36,629 bases of DNA. Origin: Devosia sp. Lineage in GTDB: Bacteria; Pseudomonadota; Alphaproteobacteria; Rhizobiales; Devosiaceae. Positions 16,877 to 24,915 of this stretch are shown here, one piece after another. Positions within the stretch are counted from its first letter, which is position 1. Every line of letters begins with the position of its first letter. The notes below the pieces were generated by a model that was not told the DNA's origin, made no database searches, and saw only the letters and a program-made list of their open reading frames with translations. The stretch covers positions 1-36,629 of the forward strand of contig JAUXUM010000078.1 in assembly GCA_030680995.1 (NCBI GenBank), in the 5' to 3' direction. Made by a program: the position numbers and the translations under genes.

Positions 16877-17362
16877 ATGCCTAGGGCGCAGTTCGAAGAC
16901 ATCATCAAGACCTATGGGCGCCTCTGCTTCGTCACCGACGATCTGGAGCGCTCGCTCGAATGGTTTGCCGATCTGACGGGCAAGACGCCCAGCCATATCG
17001 GCAAGGCCGCCGATCCGGACGAGGCCAGGGCCGTCTATATGGGCAAGCCGGCCGCCCTCGGCTGCCGGCTCGCCATCTTCGAATTCTCCAACATCGACGT
17101 GGAGTTCCTGGAACCCGGTCCGGAAAAGAGCGCCTGGCGCGACCTGCTCGAGGAAAAGGGGCCGGGGTGCCATCATATCGCGTTCAGGACCCGAAACATG
17201 CGCAAGCGCAGCGCCTATTTCGAAAGCAAGGGTCACCGCGAACCGCAGCGGGCCGAATTCGACGGGGCGCACGGCCGCTACGCCTATTTCGACACCGTCC
17301 CGCGACTGGGCATCCAGATCGAACTCCTGGAGTGGGACAACGACATGGAGCCGCGGGGTTAG
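16877..17362 (+). CDS. VOC family protein (glyoxalase/bleomycin resistance superfamily)
   Basis: A 161-residue protein with two beta-alpha-beta-beta-beta modules: YGRLCFVTDDLERSLEWFADLTG at the start and GCHHIAFRTRNMRKRSAYFESKGH in the second half, resembling methylmalonyl-CoA epimerase and glyoxalase relatives. Candidate metal ligands in the second module are His99/His100 and Glu149/Glu152 (IQIELLEW). The first-module His or Gln expected just before the VTDDL strand is not present, so metal binding may differ. ATG 16877 follows GGGAGAG, twelve bases after the permease-remnant stop. It was probably the distal gene of the degraded sugar operon. Substrate unknown. Confidence 0.85.
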   Translation: MPRAQFEDIIKTYGRLCFVTDDLERSLEWFADLTGKTPSHIGKAADPDEARAVYMGKPAALGCRLAIFEFSNIDVEFLEPGPEKSAWRDLLEEKGPGCHHIAFRTRNMRKRSAYFESKGHREPQRAEFDGAHGRYAYFDTVPRLGIQIELLEWDNDMEPRG

Positions 17363-17511
17363 CCGGGAATTCCGGCGGTGCCTCGAAGGCCCGAGCGCGT
17401 CACGGCCGCGGAGCACCGGCGACAATTGCCAAACGCTCCATAAACCATCCAAAGCGATTGGGCGTCCGATGATGCCGAAACCCTGGGCTGCGCAACTTCG
17501 GCGGCAATTAT

Positions 17512-17536
17512 GGAAAGCCGGCATTAACTGCTTTCC
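17512..17536. repeat. Inverted repeat upstream of the GGDEF-EAL gene
   Basis: GGAAAGC and GCTTTCC form a perfect 7-bp dyad with an 11-bp spacer, 31 bp before the start codon. It could be an operator or a 5' leader hairpin; there is no T run to suggest a terminator. Confidence 0.3.
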
Positions 17537-17567
17537 GGGCATGATCTTCGCGCATTGGTGAAAGTTC

Positions 17568-19871
17568 ATGTTCGAAGCAGCGCATAGGTCACTGCCGCCA
17601 GTCGATTACGTCTCCATGATCCGGTCGCTTTACGCCGACCGGCGCGTGATGATGCTTGGCGCCCTGAGTTCGGCGCTGGTTGCCGGGGTGGCGGGGCTTG
17701 AGGCCAATTCCTGGGTCACCCTCTGCATCGCGGCCGCCTTCGTGATCGTGGGCTTCGCCCGCAACACCGACATGAAGTCCTTCGAAAAGGCCATGCTGGC
17801 CGATGACGATGTCGCCGGCGCGGTACGATGGGAATGGCGCGCCACGGTCGGCGCGGCTGCCATAGCCGCCCTGTACGGCTTCTGGATGGCCCACAGCTTC
17901 CTCTTCGTGAACACGCCATTCTCGGAAATGGCGAGTCTTTCGGTCACGGTTTCGGTGCTGGTAGGAGTCGCCGGGCGCAATTTTGCCGTCGACCGGCTGG
18001 TCACCATCCAGGTGCTGCTGATGAGCGTGCCGATGGCCATCGGCATGCTGTTCGACGGATCCCTCCACACCGCGATGCTGTCGCTGGTGCTGATCGCCTT
18101 CTTCGTTTCGTTGCGCCGGGTCTCGGCCAATATCCGCGCCATCCTGATCAAGGCGGTGCATGCCCGCGTCGACGCGTCACGGCTTGCCTCCGAGCTCGAT
18201 ACGGCGCTCGAGACGATGCACCACGGGCTGTGCATGCTCGATGAGAGCGGCCTGATAGCGGTCTCCAACGATCGCGCCGAACTGGTCTTTGCCGAGTTCG
18301 CCGGCGGCAACTGGAGCGGCCGGCCCTTCGCCGCAATGATCTCCGCGGCTGGCGCGCGCGGCACCATCCCGCAGCAAGCGGCGGCGCGGCTGCTCGAGAT
18401 CATCGGCGAGGGGGAAGGCGGCAAGGTGGTGCTGCGTCTCGCCGGGAACCGCCATTGCGAAGTCACGGTCAGCTCCCGGCAGCGGCGCACGGTGCTGCTG
18501 TTCGAAGACATCACCGAGCGCGTCAAGGTCGAAGAGCGCATCAACTTCATGGCGCACTACGATGCGCTGACCGGCCTGCCGAACCGAGCCTATTTCACCG
18601 AACAGGTCGAGGCCGACCTCGAGCGCCGCCGGCATTCGAAGACTCCGGGCATGAGCATGCTGATGATCGTCGATGTCGACGACTTCAAGCATGTCAACGA
18701 TACGATGGGGCACCTGATCGGCGATCGCCTGCTGGTCGAGATCTCCGAACGGCTGAGCCGCGTGCTGGGCCGCGACAGCCTGATCGCCCGCCTCGGGGGC
18801 GACGAGTACATCGTCTATCGTGGCGGCGGCGTGACGCAGGACGATACGGTGAACGATCCGCAGGCGATCCTCGACGCCTTCCAACCCCCGTTCAACCTGA
18901 TGGACGAGGTGTTTTCGGTCAATGTCAGCATCGGGGTCGTCGTCTCCACCGATCCCGCCGCCGTTCTCGACGACCTGATGACGCGCGCCGATCTAGCGCT
19001 CTACAAGGCCAAAGCCAACGGCAAGCAGCAGGCCCAGCTCTTCCATGACGAGATGGACACCGACTATCGCTACAGGCAGCGCCTCGAGGCAGACCTCAAG
19101 CAGTGCGTGGCCGATAGCGGCCTGACGCTGGTGTATCAACCGATCGTCGATCTGAAGACGCGCAGGGTGGTGAGCTGCGAAGCGCTGGCACGCTGGCGCC
19201 ACCCCGAACTCGGCTCCATCCCGCCGTCGCTGTTCATTCCCATCGCGGAAGAGTCGGGGCTGATCTCGGACATCAGCCGCTGGGTGCTGGCGACCGCGGC
19301 CCAGGAATGCCGCAACTGGCCCGACGATGTCTCGATCTCGGTCAACATCTCGGCGCGGGATTTCCGCAATGCCGACGTCGCCGCGATGGTCACCGACGCC
19401 CTGGCGTCGTCGGGGCTCAAGCCGTCGAGGCTGGAAATCGAGGTCACCGAAACGGCGCTGATCGAAGAGCGGGACGCGGCAACCTCGATCCTGTCAAAGC
19501 TCGCAAAGCAGGGGATCGGGATCGCCCTCGACGACTTCGGCACCGGCTATTCGTCGCTGAGCTATCTGCACGCGCTGCCCTTTACCAAGCTCAAGATCGA
19601 CCGCAGCTTCGTCATGGACATCGCGACCAATCCGCGATCGCTGAAATTGCTCAGCAACGTCGCCCAGCTGGGCAAGGACATCAATCTCAAGGTGACCGCC
19701 GAAGGGGTGGAGACCGAGGAGCAGCTGGCGCTGATTTCCCGGCATACCAAGGTCGATCAGATCCAGGGGTACCTGTTCGGGGTGCCGCTGCCGCGGCGGG
19801 AGGTTGCCGAACTGATGGCGCGCATGGCGCGCAGCGAGCCGGTCGCGCTGACGACTCGCAAACGTGGTTAA
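17568..19871 (+). CDS. Membrane-anchored GGDEF-EAL cyclic-di-GMP signalling protein
   Basis: A 767-residue protein with five or six hydrophobic segments in residues about 25-190, a PAS-like segment (LDTALETMHHGLCMLDESGLI, about 205-320), a GGDEF domain and an EAL domain. The cyclase signature reads GGDEY (410-414) instead of GGDEF, a conservative change that may or may not preserve activity. The phosphodiesterase domain looks complete: EAL at 538-540, ISVNISARDF, EVTETALI, DDFGTGYSSLSYL, KIDRSFV and AEGVETEEQ, so c-di-GMP hydrolysis is likely. The signal sensed by the membrane part is unknown. A FeeM-like synthase gene follows on the same strand after 155 bp. Confidence 0.95.
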   Translation: MFEAAHRSLPPVDYVSMIRSLYADRRVMMLGALSSALVAGVAGLEANSWVTLCIAAAFVIVGFARNTDMKSFEKAMLADDDVAGAVRWEWRATVGAAAIAALYGFWMAHSFLFVNTPFSEMASLSVTVSVLVGVAGRNFAVDRLVTIQVLLMSVPMAIGMLFDGSLHTAMLSLVLIAFFVSLRRVSANIRAILIKAVHARVDASRLASELDTALETMHHGLCMLDESGLIAVSNDRAELVFAEFAGGNWSGRPFAAMISAAGARGTIPQQAAARLLEIIGEGEGGKVVLRLAGNRHCEVTVSSRQRRTVLLFEDITERVKVEERINFMAHYDALTGLPNRAYFTEQVEADLERRRHSKTPGMSMLMIVDVDDFKHVNDTMGHLIGDRLLVEISERLSRVLGRDSLIARLGGDEYIVYRGGGVTQDDTVNDPQAILDAFQPPFNLMDEVFSVNVSIGVVVSTDPAAVLDDLMTRADLALYKAKANGKQQAQLFHDEMDTDYRYRQRLEADLKQCVADSGLTLVYQPIVDLKTRRVVSCEALARWRHPELGSIPPSLFIPIAEESGLISDISRWVLATAAQECRNWPDDVSISVNISARDFRNADVAAMVTDALASSGLKPSRLEIEVTETALIEERDAATSILSKLAKQGIGIALDDFGTGYSSLSYLHALPFTKLKIDRSFVMDIATNPRSLKLLSNVAQLGKDINLKVTAEGVETEEQLALISRHTKVDQIQGYLFGVPLPRREVAELMARMARSEPVALTTRKRG

Positions 19872-20026
19872 CTGCCACTAACTTCTTACAGAATCAGTAG
19901 AATCTGCCCGATCGGGACCGCTGTTTGCGCCCGCATGCAGCCTGCGCGTGGTCGTCAACTGTTATTGGGAATTTCAATATAGCTAATAAAAGGTTAAGCT
20001 GTTTCGTACAAGTTGCGGAGTAGTTT

Positions 20027-20791
20027 ATGCGTAATGATCCGGATAGAGGGGCGACGGAAGTCCCCGTGACGCGTTTTGCCGGTACTTTGATGGACATCCT
20101 TGACCGCGTTGAATACTCCCGCGTCAGCATGGACAAGATCGACCATCCCGTATACCGCCTGCGCTACGAAGCCTATCGGCGCGAGGAATCCGTGCCCTTC
20201 AGCGACGCAGGGGTTGTAGTCGACGATCTGGACGACGCGCCCAATGCGATGTCGTTCGGCGTTCACATCGACGGCGAACTGGTCAGTTCGGTCCGGCTGC
20301 ACCACCTGAGCAGCCGGCAACCCTACTCGCCCAGCATGAAGGTGTGTCCGGATGTGTTGGGGCCGCTGCTGGACCGTGGCGAAACCTTCATCGATCCCAG
20401 CCGCTTTACCGCCGACTACGAGGCGTCGCTGGCCTATCCGGCGCTGCCCTTCCTGACGCTCCGCATCGCGGTCATGGCGTCGGTGCATTTCGACGCCGAC
20501 TGTTGCCTGGCGCTGGTGCGGCCCGAGCACGCCGCCTTCTATCGCCGGGTGTTCGGCTCGGAGGAAATGTGCGGCGCGCGGGATTATCCCGGTCTCACCT
20601 TCCCGGTGAAGCTTTACGGCGCCTATGTCGACACCAAGCTGCCCACCACGCTGCGGCGCTACCCGTTCTTCCGCTCGACCGGGGAAGAGCGCGGCAAACT
20701 GTTCGCGCCCGGCGGCGATACTCTTGCGGCAATCGCCCCCACCGCTCGCCTGGCGCAGCGCCTTGCCGCGCTCGACTCCGAGATGGCGTGA
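20027..20791 (+). CDS. FeeM-like N-acyl amino acid synthase family protein
   Basis: The 254-residue sequence matches the FeeM catalytic-core family, a GNAT-fold group related to LuxI autoinducer synthases that in characterised members makes N-acyl amino acids from acyl-ACP. Key segments: PVYRLRYEAYRREESVPFSD (41-60), DDLDDAPNAMSFGVHIDGELVSSVRLHHL (66-94), FIDPSRFTADYEASLAYPALPFLTLRIAVM (121-150) and LALVRPEHAAFYRRVFGSEEM. The arrangement of an N-terminal RYEAYR followed by the VSSVRL strand mirrors autoinducer synthases. GGAG sits six bases before the ATG, and the 70 bp upstream are AT-rich. The actual product and amino acid are unknown; no LuxR-type receptor is in the window. Confidence 0.85.
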   Translation: MRNDPDRGATEVPVTRFAGTLMDILDRVEYSRVSMDKIDHPVYRLRYEAYRREESVPFSDAGVVVDDLDDAPNAMSFGVHIDGELVSSVRLHHLSSRQPYSPSMKVCPDVLGPLLDRGETFIDPSRFTADYEASLAYPALPFLTLRIAVMASVHFDADCCLALVRPEHAAFYRRVFGSEEMCGARDYPGLTFPVKLYGAYVDTKLPTTLRRYPFFRSTGEERGKLFAPGGDTLAAIAPTARLAQRLAALDSEMA

Positions 20792-20803
20792 GAGGCGCGC
20801 CGC

Positions 20804-20821
20804 GCCGGCCGACGGGCCGGC
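20804..20821 (+). terminator. GC-rich hairpin after the FeeM-like gene
   Basis: GCCGGCC and GGCCGGC form a 7-bp stem with a GACG loop, 13 bp after the stop codon. There is no T run, so it may stabilise the 3' end or terminate only weakly. Confidence 0.35.
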
Positions 20822-20855
20822 CCCGCCGCCAAATCGGGCCGCGGAGGGAAGGTCG

Positions 20856-21005
20856 ATGATGGCGGTTTCTTTTGAGGCGTCAGACCAACGGCCCGCCAAT
20901 GGCCGCATAAGTTTGAGCCGAGGCGATAGGGCGTGTTTGGTTTCCGTGAAGGGACATTGCGGCCAAGGTCTAGAGTTGAGTGAGCCGGGAGTTATGTCAA
21001 ATTGA
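20856..21005 (+). CDS. Possible 49-aa small ORF, doubtful
   Basis: The only support is a good ribosome binding site (GGAGGGAAGGTCG before ATGATG). The peptide MMAVSFEASDQRPANG... continues through RGDRACLVSVKGHCGQG with no recognised family. It overlaps a region of mixed composition and may be noise. Confidence 0.2.
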   Translation: MMAVSFEASDQRPANGRISLSRGDRACLVSVKGHCGQGLELSEPGVMSN

Positions 21006-21095
21006 AATCGCTCGCGGCGGTATAGAGCCCCTTAAGGTGTACGAGGTGCCGCGCGTCGGCCCCCTGCGAAACTCCGTTGATAGGGGAGATCGTCA

Positions 21096-21203
21096 CTCGT
21101 CGGACAAGGGTAAAGCGAATGGACCGAAAACGCCGAATGCTGACATGGGGCGGACACAGATCGTCGCGCCGCAAAAGCCGAGAATAACACCTGCCCAAGT
21201 CTC
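21096..21203 (-). pseudogene. Possible EamA/DMT transporter fragment next to tRNA
   Basis: In one minus-strand frame, ETWAGVILGFCGATICVRPMSAFGVFGPFALP resembles the GFAG-x3-I-x-RP-x-F segment of EamA/DMT drug-metabolite transporters. Only about 36 residues match by eye, flanked by a stop and by tRNA sequence, so it would be a remnant. The similarity could be chance. Confidence 0.3.
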
Positions 21204-21220
21204 TGATTTGCTTGAGAAAG

Positions 21221-21296
21221 TGGTGCCGCTTAGGTGACTCGAACACCTGACCCCATCATTACGAATGATGTGCTCTACCAACTGAGCTAAAGCGGC
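21221..21296 (-). tRNA. tRNA-Thr (anticodon CGT)
   Basis: The minus strand folds into a full cloverleaf: acceptor GCCGCTT/AAGCGGC, D arm GCTCAGTTGGTAGAGC, anticodon stem CATCA/TGATG around loop TTCGTAA, T arm AGGTG-TTCGAGT-CACCT. The anticodon CGT reads ACG threonine codons. Discriminator A and an encoded CCA are present (76 nt in all). Confidence 0.96.
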
Positions 21297-21326
21297 GCAC
21301 CGGCGCGGGCGCCGGAAGATGCGCGT

Positions 21327-21355
21327 CTTTTACTGGCGCCGTCGCCGGCATGCAA
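21327..21355 (-). promoter_or_regulatory. Predicted promoter of tRNA-Thr
   Basis: On the minus strand, CTTGCAT (TTGCAT as -35) and TAAAAG (-10) are separated by 17 bp, placing the start about 23 bp before the tRNA 5' end. A GC-rich dyad at 21300-21315 (CCGGCGC/GCGCCGG) lies in the leader. Confidence 0.45.
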
Positions 21356-21370
21356 GGGGGTTGGCGGCGC

Positions 21371-22756
21371 TCAATTATCCGGCAGCGCCAGCGACGTGCC
21401 GGGCGGCGAGCCGGGGTCCCGCGAGCCGGTCAGCGCCGCCGGAGCCAGCGATGCCTCGGCGACGCGGGTCGCGACGGCGCTGACCGGCACCCGCCACTCG
21501 AAGGCGTCGAGCCGGCCCGTCACCGGCGAGGTCGGCTCCCATTCGTCGGCGGTGATGCCGTCGGCGGTCCACACGGGGTCGCGCGGCGCCCGCACGGCCC
21601 GGTTCACCCATGCGCGGGCCTTGCCCTGATCGCCGTTCTCCCCCTCCTCGACCTCGGCCAGCATCATGCAGACGGCCTGGGAGGGATTGGCGTCCGCATA
21701 GTTGGCAAGGGCCTCGCGAGCGGCGTTCCAGTCATAGGCGTCGATGCAGGCGCGGGCGAGGACCATGGCGCCGCTCTTGTTCGCCGGCGGCGTATCGACC
21801 AGTTCGCGGATGCGCTTGAGCCGGTCGACCGCCGAGGCGCCCGGGACGGCGTTGGCAAAGAGGGTGGCGATGTCGGGATGCGAGGTGGCGCGCCAGACCC
21901 GGCGCAACAGGCTCATGGCCTTCCGCGAATCGCCGCGATTGATGTAGATGCGCGCCGCGGTCAGCGCCGCCGGCACGAAATCGGACTGCAGCTTGAGCGC
22001 CGCCAGGGCATGGTCGAGCGCGGCCAGCGGTTCGGTCGGCTCGGCGAACTTGGCGCGCGCCGCTTCCACCACCGCCTGCCTGCGGCGCTTGCGCATCTTC
22101 TCCTCGCGGCTGACGGCCGGCTCCGCGGCAACCATGGCGAGCGCCTCGTCCCAGCGGCCCTTGCGGGTCAGGTCGTCGAAGACCGCTTCGCTGGCCCAGG
22201 ACGTGTGCGGCGCGATCTCGACGGCCTTCTGGGCGAAAGTGAGCGCCGCCTCCGTCCGCCCCTGCGCCCGCGCCTGATCGTAGAGGCCCGACAGCGCGGC
22301 GAGCGCGGTCTTCCGGTTCGAGATCAGGGCGCGGTAGTGCTCGCGGGCCGAATGCATGTCGCCCATGGCCAGGTCGGCCCGGGCCTCGAGCAATTGCGCC
22401 GCCGCATTGGCGGGCAGATTGGCCCGCGCCTCGCGCGCCAGCAGACGGGCCCGGGCGGCGTCTCCCGCCTGCAGGGCGATAAAGCCGTCCGAGAGCGCGA
22501 CAAAGCCCTGGTCCTTGCGCCGCTCGCGGGCAAGGCGCGCCAGATAGTAGGGCGTGGCGATCACCCGCTTGAGGATGCCCCAGGCAAGGATGATGACAAT
22601 GATGGTGGCGATGAGCAGGGCGGCGGCGATGCCCAGCCGCGGCTGCATGCGAAATCCCATGAATTCGAGCGTCAGCGTGCCGGGCAGGCTGATGAACCAG
22701 GCGATGCCGGCGGTTACCAACAGGCTGATGACGATCCAGTAGGCGAGACGGATCAC
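21371..22756 (-). CDS. hemY: HemY N-terminal domain protein (TPR membrane protein)
   Basis: This is the TPR-type HemY linked to heme synthesis genes, not the protoporphyrinogen oxidase that shares the name. The 461 residues begin with two membrane helices (about 4-23 and 42-62, ILAWGILKRV at the end), followed by helical TPR-like repeats such as GFIALQAGDAARARLLAREA and ARADLAMGDMHSAREHY. YYLARLARERRKDQGFVALSDG is typical of the family. Function is unproven; it is thought to support late heme synthesis or assemble enzymes at the membrane. Its start overlaps the stop of the mitofilin-like gene by four bases (ATGA). Confidence 0.9.
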   Translation of the reverse strand: MIRLAYWIVISLLVTAGIAWFISLPGTLTLEFMGFRMQPRLGIAAALLIATIIVIILAWGILKRVIATPYYLARLARERRKDQGFVALSDGFIALQAGDAARARLLAREARANLPANAAAQLLEARADLAMGDMHSAREHYRALISNRKTALAALSGLYDQARAQGRTEAALTFAQKAVEIAPHTSWASEAVFDDLTRKGRWDEALAMVAAEPAVSREEKMRKRRRQAVVEAARAKFAEPTEPLAALDHALAALKLQSDFVPAALTAARIYINRGDSRKAMSLLRRVWRATSHPDIATLFANAVPGASAVDRLKRIRELVDTPPANKSGAMVLARACIDAYDWNAAREALANYADANPSQAVCMMLAEVEEGENGDQGKARAWVNRAVRAPRDPVWTADGITADEWEPTSPVTGRLDAFEWRVPVSAVATRVAEASLAPAALTGSRDPGSPPGTSLALPDN

Positions 22757-24153
22757 GGCGCCGCCTCCGCGACCGGGGCGAGGGCCTGGGCCCGCAACGC
22801 GGCGACGAAGGCCTCGGCCTCGGCATGGGCCTCGATCTCGGCGGCCAACGGGCCCGCGGCCACGCGCATCGGTTCGGGCAATTGCTCGAGGAGCGCCGCG
22901 GCCGCCGTGAAGTCACGGCGTTGCATCGCGCCTTCGAGCCGCGAGATCACCGCTTCCGGCGTGTCGCCCTCGATTTCCCCGGCCGGACGGAGCGCCAGCA
23001 GCGCTTTGGCCCATTCCAGCGCGTCGCGCCCCAGATCGCCGGTCGCGGCGCCGGCCCGCCCGGCAAGGATATCGGGCACGGCGGCGAAGAACCGATTGGC
23101 CAGGTCGTCGGGCCGGGCGATGCCGGTTTCCGCGGCAGCCTCGATCGAGGCCGGCACGCTCAGATCGGGGAGGATGGCGGTGAGGCCTCGAAGCTCTGTG
23201 GCGTAGGGGCGGCCGGCGGCAAAAGCCGATTCCAGCCCCGATACGATCAGCGGAAGCTTCACCGCGGGGCCGATATCGGCGCCTCCGATCGAGCGGTTCT
23301 GCGCCGCGATGGCAGCCTTTGCCGCGGCAAGGTCGGCGGCAAATCCCGCTATCGCTGCGTCAGCCTGTGTCATCTGCCGGTCAACTTCGGACAGGCGCTC
23401 CGTCAGTGCCGCGAGGCTTTGCCCGATCCCGGCGAGGTTCTGCGCCAGCGCGGCGGCGTCCGCCGAAGAGGCGCCGGCGGCAGTGGCATCGACGCGGCTC
23501 TCCAGCGTCCGCAGTTCTGCCTTGATGCCGGAGAGGTCGACCGTGACCGGGGACGGCATAGCGGCCCGCAGCTCGTCGAGGGAACGCCGCAAGCCGGCGA
23601 AGCCGGTATCGAGTTGGGTGATGGTGGCGTCGAGGCTGACCTGGGTATCGATCGAGGCCTCTTCGAGTACGGCAAAGCGCTGCTCCAGCCCCGACAGACG
23701 GGCGGCCTGCTCGGCCAGTTCCGGAGCGGGATCGGGGATGGGCGGCACGGTGGACGGCAGCGCGATCCAGGCGGCGAGCAGGTAGGTCAGGCCCGCCCCG
23801 AGGAGGGCGCCGGCAACTGCCGCGATGGAAATGGCGCTCCAGGGCATGGCGAGCCTTGCCTGCGGGCGTGGCGGCGGGGGTACGCCGAGCTGCGGTGGGG
23901 CTTTGGGCGCTTCGGCGGTTTTTGCAGTATCGGCGGCCGGCGGCGCTTCCGGCGGCTTCGCCGTCGTCGCATCCCGGTCCGGCGCGGGAGCGGCTTCGGA
24001 GGTGGCCGCCGCTGCGGCCTTGGTCTTGGGCGAAGGCCGAGGCGATGTCCGCCGGTCGGCGGGCCTTTCGCCCCCGGGAGAGGTTTGCGTGGCATTGCGC
24101 GCCGTGAGGTCGATGACCGGTGGCTTCACGGGTCCCGATTTGCGGTCAGCCAT
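22753..24153 (-). CDS. Mitofilin/Mic60-like membrane protein
   Basis: A 466-residue protein with a long disordered N-terminus rich in Pro, Ala, Lys and Thr (1-100), one membrane helix (about 105-131, ISIAAVAGALLGAGLTYLLAAW), a long coiled-coil region (about 148-290, starting ELAEQAARLSGLEQRFAVLEE) and a helical C-terminal domain. This plan and the position between hemD and hemY match the alphaproteobacterial COG4223 family, the bacterial relatives of mitochondrial Mic60, which bend inner membranes in some phototrophs. A role here is inference. It starts 27 bp after hemD and overlaps hemY by four bases. Confidence 0.85.
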   Translation of the reverse strand: MADRKSGPVKPPVIDLTARNATQTSPGGERPADRRTSPRPSPKTKAAAAATSEAAPAPDRDATTAKPPEAPPAADTAKTAEAPKAPPQLGVPPPPRPQARLAMPWSAISIAAVAGALLGAGLTYLLAAWIALPSTVPPIPDPAPELAEQAARLSGLEQRFAVLEEASIDTQVSLDATITQLDTGFAGLRRSLDELRAAMPSPVTVDLSGIKAELRTLESRVDATAAGASSADAAALAQNLAGIGQSLAALTERLSEVDRQMTQADAAIAGFAADLAAAKAAIAAQNRSIGGADIGPAVKLPLIVSGLESAFAAGRPYATELRGLTAILPDLSVPASIEAAAETGIARPDDLANRFFAAVPDILAGRAGAATGDLGRDALEWAKALLALRPAGEIEGDTPEAVISRLEGAMQRRDFTAAAALLEQLPEPMRVAAGPLAAEIEAHAEAEAFVAALRAQALAPVAEAAP

Positions 24154-24180
24154 GCAGATCGTCCTTTGTCGGTCTTGGTG

Positions 24181-24912
24181 TCATGACGCGTTTTGATCGC
24201 GGGCAAAAGACAAGGCAAGCCCCATCATGGCCTCTTCGCTCGGATAGTCGGCAAGTCCGATGCGGACGAAATGGGCATCGATCAGGGGTTCGGCAACGGC
24301 TTCTGACAGGCAAAGCGCGCCCAGTTGCCTTCTTGCCCGTCGGCCGAGCCGAGGCGCGGCCAGGGCCGCGAAGGTTTCGGCGGCACGGCGAGAATAGAAG
24401 AGGGCCGCACCCATTGTGCCGGCATCGAGTTCGCCGATGACCTCCGCGGGAAGGGCGGCGATGGCGTTCATCGCATAGACCTGGGCCGTGATCACCATGA
24501 CGCCATAAGGGGCCAGCGATTTGGCGAGATCTCCGGATTGGTCGCGGCCCGCCGGATAGAAGACCGGTCCGCCAGGCTTGCCATGGGCAAGCAGTTCGGC
24601 GAGATCGGCAAGCGAACCGCCGGCGCTTTCGACCCCGACAAAGCCGCAGCTGCGGGCATGTTCCGCCGTCCGGTCGCCGACGGCGAAGACCTTGAGGCCG
24701 AGATAGGGTTCGAGCGCATTCCGCTCGGCAAGGGCACGCAGCGCGTTGGCGCTGGTCAGTGCCATGGCGGCGAAACCTTCTGCGTCGGGCAGGCCGGTGC
24801 TCAGGGTCTCGTGGGTCAGCAGCGGACAAAGCCTCGTCTCGATGTCGAGCGCGGCAAGGCGCGCGGCGGTCTCGCTCGCGTCGGGCTCGGGACGTGTGAC
24901 CAGCATGCGCAC
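24181..24912 (-). CDS. hemD: Uroporphyrinogen-III synthase
   Basis: HemD closes and inverts ring D of hydroxymethylbilane to give uroporphyrinogen III. The family is poorly conserved, but the start RMLVTRPEPDASETAARL, the middle FAAMALTSANALRAL, and VFAVGDRTAEHARSCGF are characteristic, as is its place directly after hemC. The track uses TTG 24915; I prefer GTG 24912, because VRMLVTRP then aligns with the usual MRxLVTRP start; ATG 24906 is also possible. The product is 243 aa. It starts four bases after the hemC stop codon, so translation is probably coupled. Confidence 0.92.
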   Translation of the reverse strand: MRMLVTRPEPDASETAARLAALDIETRLCPLLTHETLSTGLPDAEGFAAMALTSANALRALAERNALEPYLGLKVFAVGDRTAEHARSCGFVGVESAGGSLADLAELLAHGKPGGPVFYPAGRDQSGDLAKSLAPYGVMVITAQVYAMNAIAALPAEVIGELDAGTMGAALFYSRRAAETFAALAAPRLGRRARRQLGALCLSEAVAEPLIDAHFVRIGLADYPSEEAMMGLALSFARDQNAS

Positions 24913-24915
24913 CAA

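Larger units (their letters stand above)
20792..21220. other. Intergenic region between FeeM-like gene and tRNA-Thr
   Basis: This 429-bp stretch contains a GC-rich hairpin right after the FeeM-like gene, one weak small ORF (20856-21005) and a possible transporter-gene fragment next to the tRNA. The remainder shows no motif I can name. Overlapping ORFs on both strands run into the tRNA and are not credible genes. Confidence 0.6.

Noticed and set aside
20980-21237. 85-aa ORF before the tRNA
   Set aside because: It runs into tRNA-Thr, has no motif, and its codon use looks random.
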